Shown here: positions 61,147-64,000 of the stretch, piece by piece | Position numbering within the stretch: position 1 is the stretch's first letter | Layout: each line of letters opens with the position of its first letter | Assembly: GCA_016859345.1 (NCBI GenBank) | Contig: CM029124.1 | Span: forward strand, 12,099,980 to 12,163,979 | DNA length: 64,000 nucleotides | Reading direction: 5' to 3' | Source: Istiophorus platypterus | Taxonomy: Eukaryota; Chordata; Actinopteri; Istiophoriformes; Istiophoridae | The notes under the pieces: model-generated | The model's input: only the letters and a program-made list of their open reading frames with translations | Told to the model about the DNA's origin: nothing | Database searches by the model: none | Program-made: the position numbers and the translations under genes

Positions 61147-62530
61147 ATGCAAGTGCCTCAGAACCGTATCTACAACTCCATAGATATGTTGGTGCAAAAG
61201 GGAGGGATCTCTGGAGTGCTGGGGCGTCTAGAACACACTGGAGTGGTGACTCAGCTCATCCGGGAAGCTCGTGAGAAAAAGTGTGACCTCGCAGTCACTA
61301 GGTTAGATCTAGCCAATGCATATGGCTCCATCCCCCACAAACTGGTCCACACCACCATGACCAAAAACCATGTGCCACACCATGTTGCAGACCCGATCCT
61401 GGATTATTACAAGCAGTTCAGGATGAGAGTCTCAGCGGGAGCAGTAACATCAGTGTGGCACAAGCTGGAAGTTGGCATAATCACAGGCTACACCATCTCG
61501 GTGACCTTGTTCGCCCTGGCGATGAACATGATTGTCAAGTCAGCAGAGCCAGAGTGCCGGGGCCCTCTGACCCAATCAGGGATCAGCCAGCCACCAACTT
61601 GACAGTCACCATGGAGTCGGTGCCAGGACGCAGATGGATCCTGCAAGGGCTGGAAAGGCTTATGTGGTGGGCTCGGATGAGCTTCAAACCAGCCAAGTCA
61701 AGATCACCAGTGGTGAAGAAGGGCAAGGTCACCGAAAGGTTCCGATTCAACATCGAAGGGTCGCTTATAACAACTATCTCAGAGAAGCAAATGAAGAGCT
61801 TGGGCAAAGTCTTTGACAGCAGCCTTAAAAGACTCCTCATCTGTGCAGTCTACCTGCCAAGAACTGGACAGATGGCTAAGATCAGTTGGCAAATCTGGGC
61901 TCCCAGGCGAGTTTAAAGCATGGATATATCAGCATGGTATCTTGCCAAGGATATTATGGCTGCTACTTGTCTATGAGGTCCCCATGTCCACCGTGGAGAC
62001 CTTGGAGAGGAAGGTCAGCAGCTGTCTCAGGAGATGGTTGGGGGTGCCTAGAAGCCTCAGCAACATCGCCCTCTATGGAAACAGCACAAAGCTCTGGTTG
62101 CCCCTGAAGTCTTTGGAAGAAGAGTTCAAGGTGTCACGGACAAGAGAAGTGCTAGGACAAAGTGGGAGCAGGCTATAGACCGGAAGGTCACTTGGACGGA
62201 CGGCAAGGTGCATGCCCATCGAAATAGGCTGCAGGGGATTTGTGGGTCACTCACTCCACAGAGCCCTCAGTGTTCTGGGCATCACAGGATGAGCAAGGAG
62301 CAGAGCCTTCAAGAACACCACCGAAGCAGCTGAGAACGCCTCGAGATGGCTCTGGATCCGGAGAGAAGGTCCATGGGGTCAAGCGAATGCCACCTGAACA
62401 CAGCCGCGGCCTTATCAACTGAGGTGGGGTTGCTTGGGGTAGGGAGTATGATGTTGAAAGACCCAAAACTACCAGTGACCCCAGGTTTCAACACTGATGA
62501 CGTGTTCAGCTGCATCACAAGATGTATTTA
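61147..62530 (+). mobile_element. Decayed non-LTR retrotransposon (LINE) fragment, reverse-transcriptase and C-terminal region
   Basis: Three successive reading frames carry parts of one non-LTR polymerase. 61147-61602 contains LDLANAYGSIPHKLV, a typical RT motif. 61455-61916 contains WARMSFKPAKSR and LGKVFDSSLK. 61813-62178 contains KAWIYQHGILPR, LLVYEVPM and RKVSSCLRRWLGVPRS. The frame changes, and the expected aspartate pair (xxDD motif) between the first two parts is missing, so the copy is dead. The 5' half of the element, including any endonuclease, is absent, as is usual for 5'-truncated LINEs. I recall similar proteins in fish labelled R2-like, but the clade is not certain. 62179-62530 is probably the tail of the same copy. 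Confidence 0.8.
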
Positions 62531-63103
62531 AAAACTATGTACAAATCCCCAAAAAAATAAAATTGCAATCCCTGAATGTAACTCCTGCCATGATCACTCA
62601 GAACTCAATGTAATATTCCCTACAGCTCTAAATGTGTCTATTGTTTTCATCTATTTGTTATGTTTTTGTAACCACTGTTGCTATTTTTATCTTATTGTTG
62701 ACTCATTTTTTTAAAGGTCTACTTTTATTTTTTCTTTTACATTATTGTATACTAAACCAAGTTCCCTTTTCAAATCATTATTATTTTTTTATGTCTACGA
62801 TTTTTATGATTTTACATGTTTAACCTGACCTTTTTGCCCAATAAATACAATTCTTATATTTAGAATGAATATCTCCCTCCCAATTACGCCGATTTCTAGA
62901 TGGAGCAAAAACCACAATGTTAAAAACGGAGATGTTTTGCCGTGCCGAGGCAAAATCCCCCAATTTCCTGTGTTGTGATCAAATTAAAGCAGCTGTTTGA
63001 AAAAAATCTTACCAGTGCATTGTTAATACTTCAAACTTTTTTAATGCAGACTATATTTATATTTTTGACCCCAGACCTCCCTCCCGTGAGTCCATCGCCC
63101 TCT

Positions 63104-63519
63104 CTAGCGGCGGAGGCGGGCTAATACAACGCGAGCATCCCCGTCACCCTCCCTACACTAGGCGTCGCTGTCCGATATCCTGGCCCTAAGATCCCCGAGG
63201 TGCTTTCCTGACTCTTTCATCGTGAGTCGTCTGTTTTCTGGCTGTCAACACGGTGTGTAACACGGACTGTGTATAAAAAGGTGTGTGAACACCTTCACCT
63301 ACTGCAGGCGGTAGGACCGTGCACGCCGCCTCCGGTAACTGCACCACTCTGAATGGGAAACCTTGCATGATATTTCCCCGTTGCCGATTGCGTATATTAG
63401 CAAGGTAGAGTCCGGGGGGGAAAAAAAAAACAAAAAAGGAAAAAAGAGAAATCCCCCCCGACCGGTCGTTTCATTGTACGCAGGACGGGAGGCAGCTCAT
63501 CGGCGCTCGTCGACGAACC
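63104..63519 (+). promoter_or_regulatory. hif1an: hif1an upstream region and candidate promoter
   Basis: GC content rises from about 63100. TATAAAAA at 63273-63280 could place a start near 63305, giving a leader of about 215 nt. A poly-A/poly-G tract (63415-63460) lies within this leader. CpG dinucleotides are frequent around 63470-63700, as in a CpG-rich promoter. Confidence 0.4.
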
Positions 63520-63702
63520 ATGGCCGCGGCGACCGTCGCGGAGGCTGATCCGGCGGCGAGCGAAGGAGGCGCCGCGGCTTTCGCCGGCGTCCAGAGCCGG
63601 GGCTGGGATGAGTCCCAGCTGCGGAGATACCCCTTCCCGACCAAACCGATCCCCAGGCTGTCCCACACGGATCCCAGGGCAGAGATGCTCATCAATAACG
63701 AG
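63520..63702 (+). CDS. hif1an: Factor inhibiting HIF-1 (HIF1AN/FIH), first coding exon; rest outside window
   Basis: FIH is a 2-oxoglutarate- and Fe(II)-dependent asparaginyl hydroxylase that modifies the C-terminal activation domain of HIF-alpha and many ankyrin repeats, blocking p300 recruitment in normoxia. The exon encodes 61 residues. An Ala-rich, variable start is followed by WDESQLRRYPFPTKPIPRLS and DPRAEMLINNE, which match the vertebrate FIH N-terminus. It ends in phase 0 at a strong donor, GAG|GTAAGG. The ATG has an excellent context (ACCATGG). The JmjC catalytic domain lies in later exons beyond the right edge, so function is inferred from the N-terminus and the gene order. Confidence 0.9.
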
Positions 63703-64000
63703 GTAAGGCTGCCGAGTCCGCCCCGTTGAAAGTTCGGGACACACATGCGTTTCTCCCCCCCCCCTTGTATGTTAAAGGACGGCGCTTGATCAACTGGACG
63801 GATCGGTATTAATGTTGGAGTTTGACTCAAGAGGCTGCAGCTTGAAAACTGTATTTCACTAAAAAAAAAAAAACAGTCATACGTACACACGACTTTATTA
63901 AGCTTGTGACAGCGAAAATGAATTGCAGCTGCATTAGGGCTGCAACTAACTGTTGCTTTCTCGATTAATCGATTAGTTAAGTTTGTAAGAAAATAGTTTT
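63703..64000 (+). other. hif1an: Start of hif1an intron 1
   Basis: Intronic sequence after the donor at 63703. No further exon before the window ends. Confidence 0.8.
63936..64000. repeat. Interspersed fish repeat, 5' part, cut by window edge
   Basis: 'agggctgcaactaactgttg' then 'tctcgattaatcgattagtt', the clearest copy in the window of the ATTAATC-rich repeat also seen at 23218, 36485 and 40018. Confidence 0.65.

Noticed and set aside
61583..61840. Minus-strand open frame inside the LINE fragment
   Set aside because: Antisense of the reverse-transcriptase region, which is clearly coding-like on the plus strand.

Overview
This window is nuclear DNA from a ray-finned (teleost) fish. The evidence is long introns with GT/AG boundaries, dinucleotide microsatellites, several interspersed repeats of types common in fish, and protein-coding exons that match vertebrate-specific families in orthologous gene order. 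No bacterial, phage or plasmid signal is present, and no operon, CRISPR array or integrated virus was seen.

Seven genes can be supported. From left to right: (1) spock2 (testican-2) on the minus strand, seven coding exons between 719 and 22654, with its 3' exons beyond the left edge; (2) ddit4 (REDD1) on the plus strand, two coding exons, 30382-31328; (3) dnajb12 on the minus strand, eight coding exons, 33594-37556; (4) trmt2b on the plus strand, two coding exons, 37756-39788, head-to-head with dnajb12 over a 0.2 kb shared promoter; (5) scd (stearoyl-CoA delta-9 desaturase) on the plus strand, five coding exons, 42675-47738, with a probable untranslated first exon near 41.2 kb; (6) wnt8b on the plus strand, six exons, 52490-57312; (7) the first exon of hif1an (factor inhibiting HIF) on the plus strand, 63520-63702, running off the right edge. 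The reading frame stays open across every splice junction I assigned: the five genes complete in the window sum to whole codon numbers (ddit4 226 aa, dnajb12 370 aa, trmt2b 495 aa, scd 334 aa, wnt8b 360 aa).

The gene order combines two human chromosome 10 neighbourhoods, 10q22.1 (SPOCK2, DDIT4, DNAJB12) and 10q24.31 (SCD, WNT8B, HIF1AN), plus TRMT2B, which is on the human X. The genes do not form one pathway. There is a hypoxia theme: ddit4 is a classic HIF-1 target and hif1an encodes the asparaginyl hydroxylase that restrains HIF.

The remaining sequence is intronic and intergenic. It holds microsatellites, a 0.2 kb polypurine (GA) tract next to the spock2 start, a nested pair of fish repeats at 23.2-23.9 kb, other repeat copies, and a decayed non-LTR reverse-transcriptase fragment at 61.1-62.5 kb. 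The less expected observations are a short coding-like open segment on the minus strand at 49812-49952, two CTCF-like motifs in convergent orientation on either side of scd, and a G-quadruplex-capable run with clustered HIF-type cores upstream of ddit4. I found no convincing previously undescribed multi-gene system.
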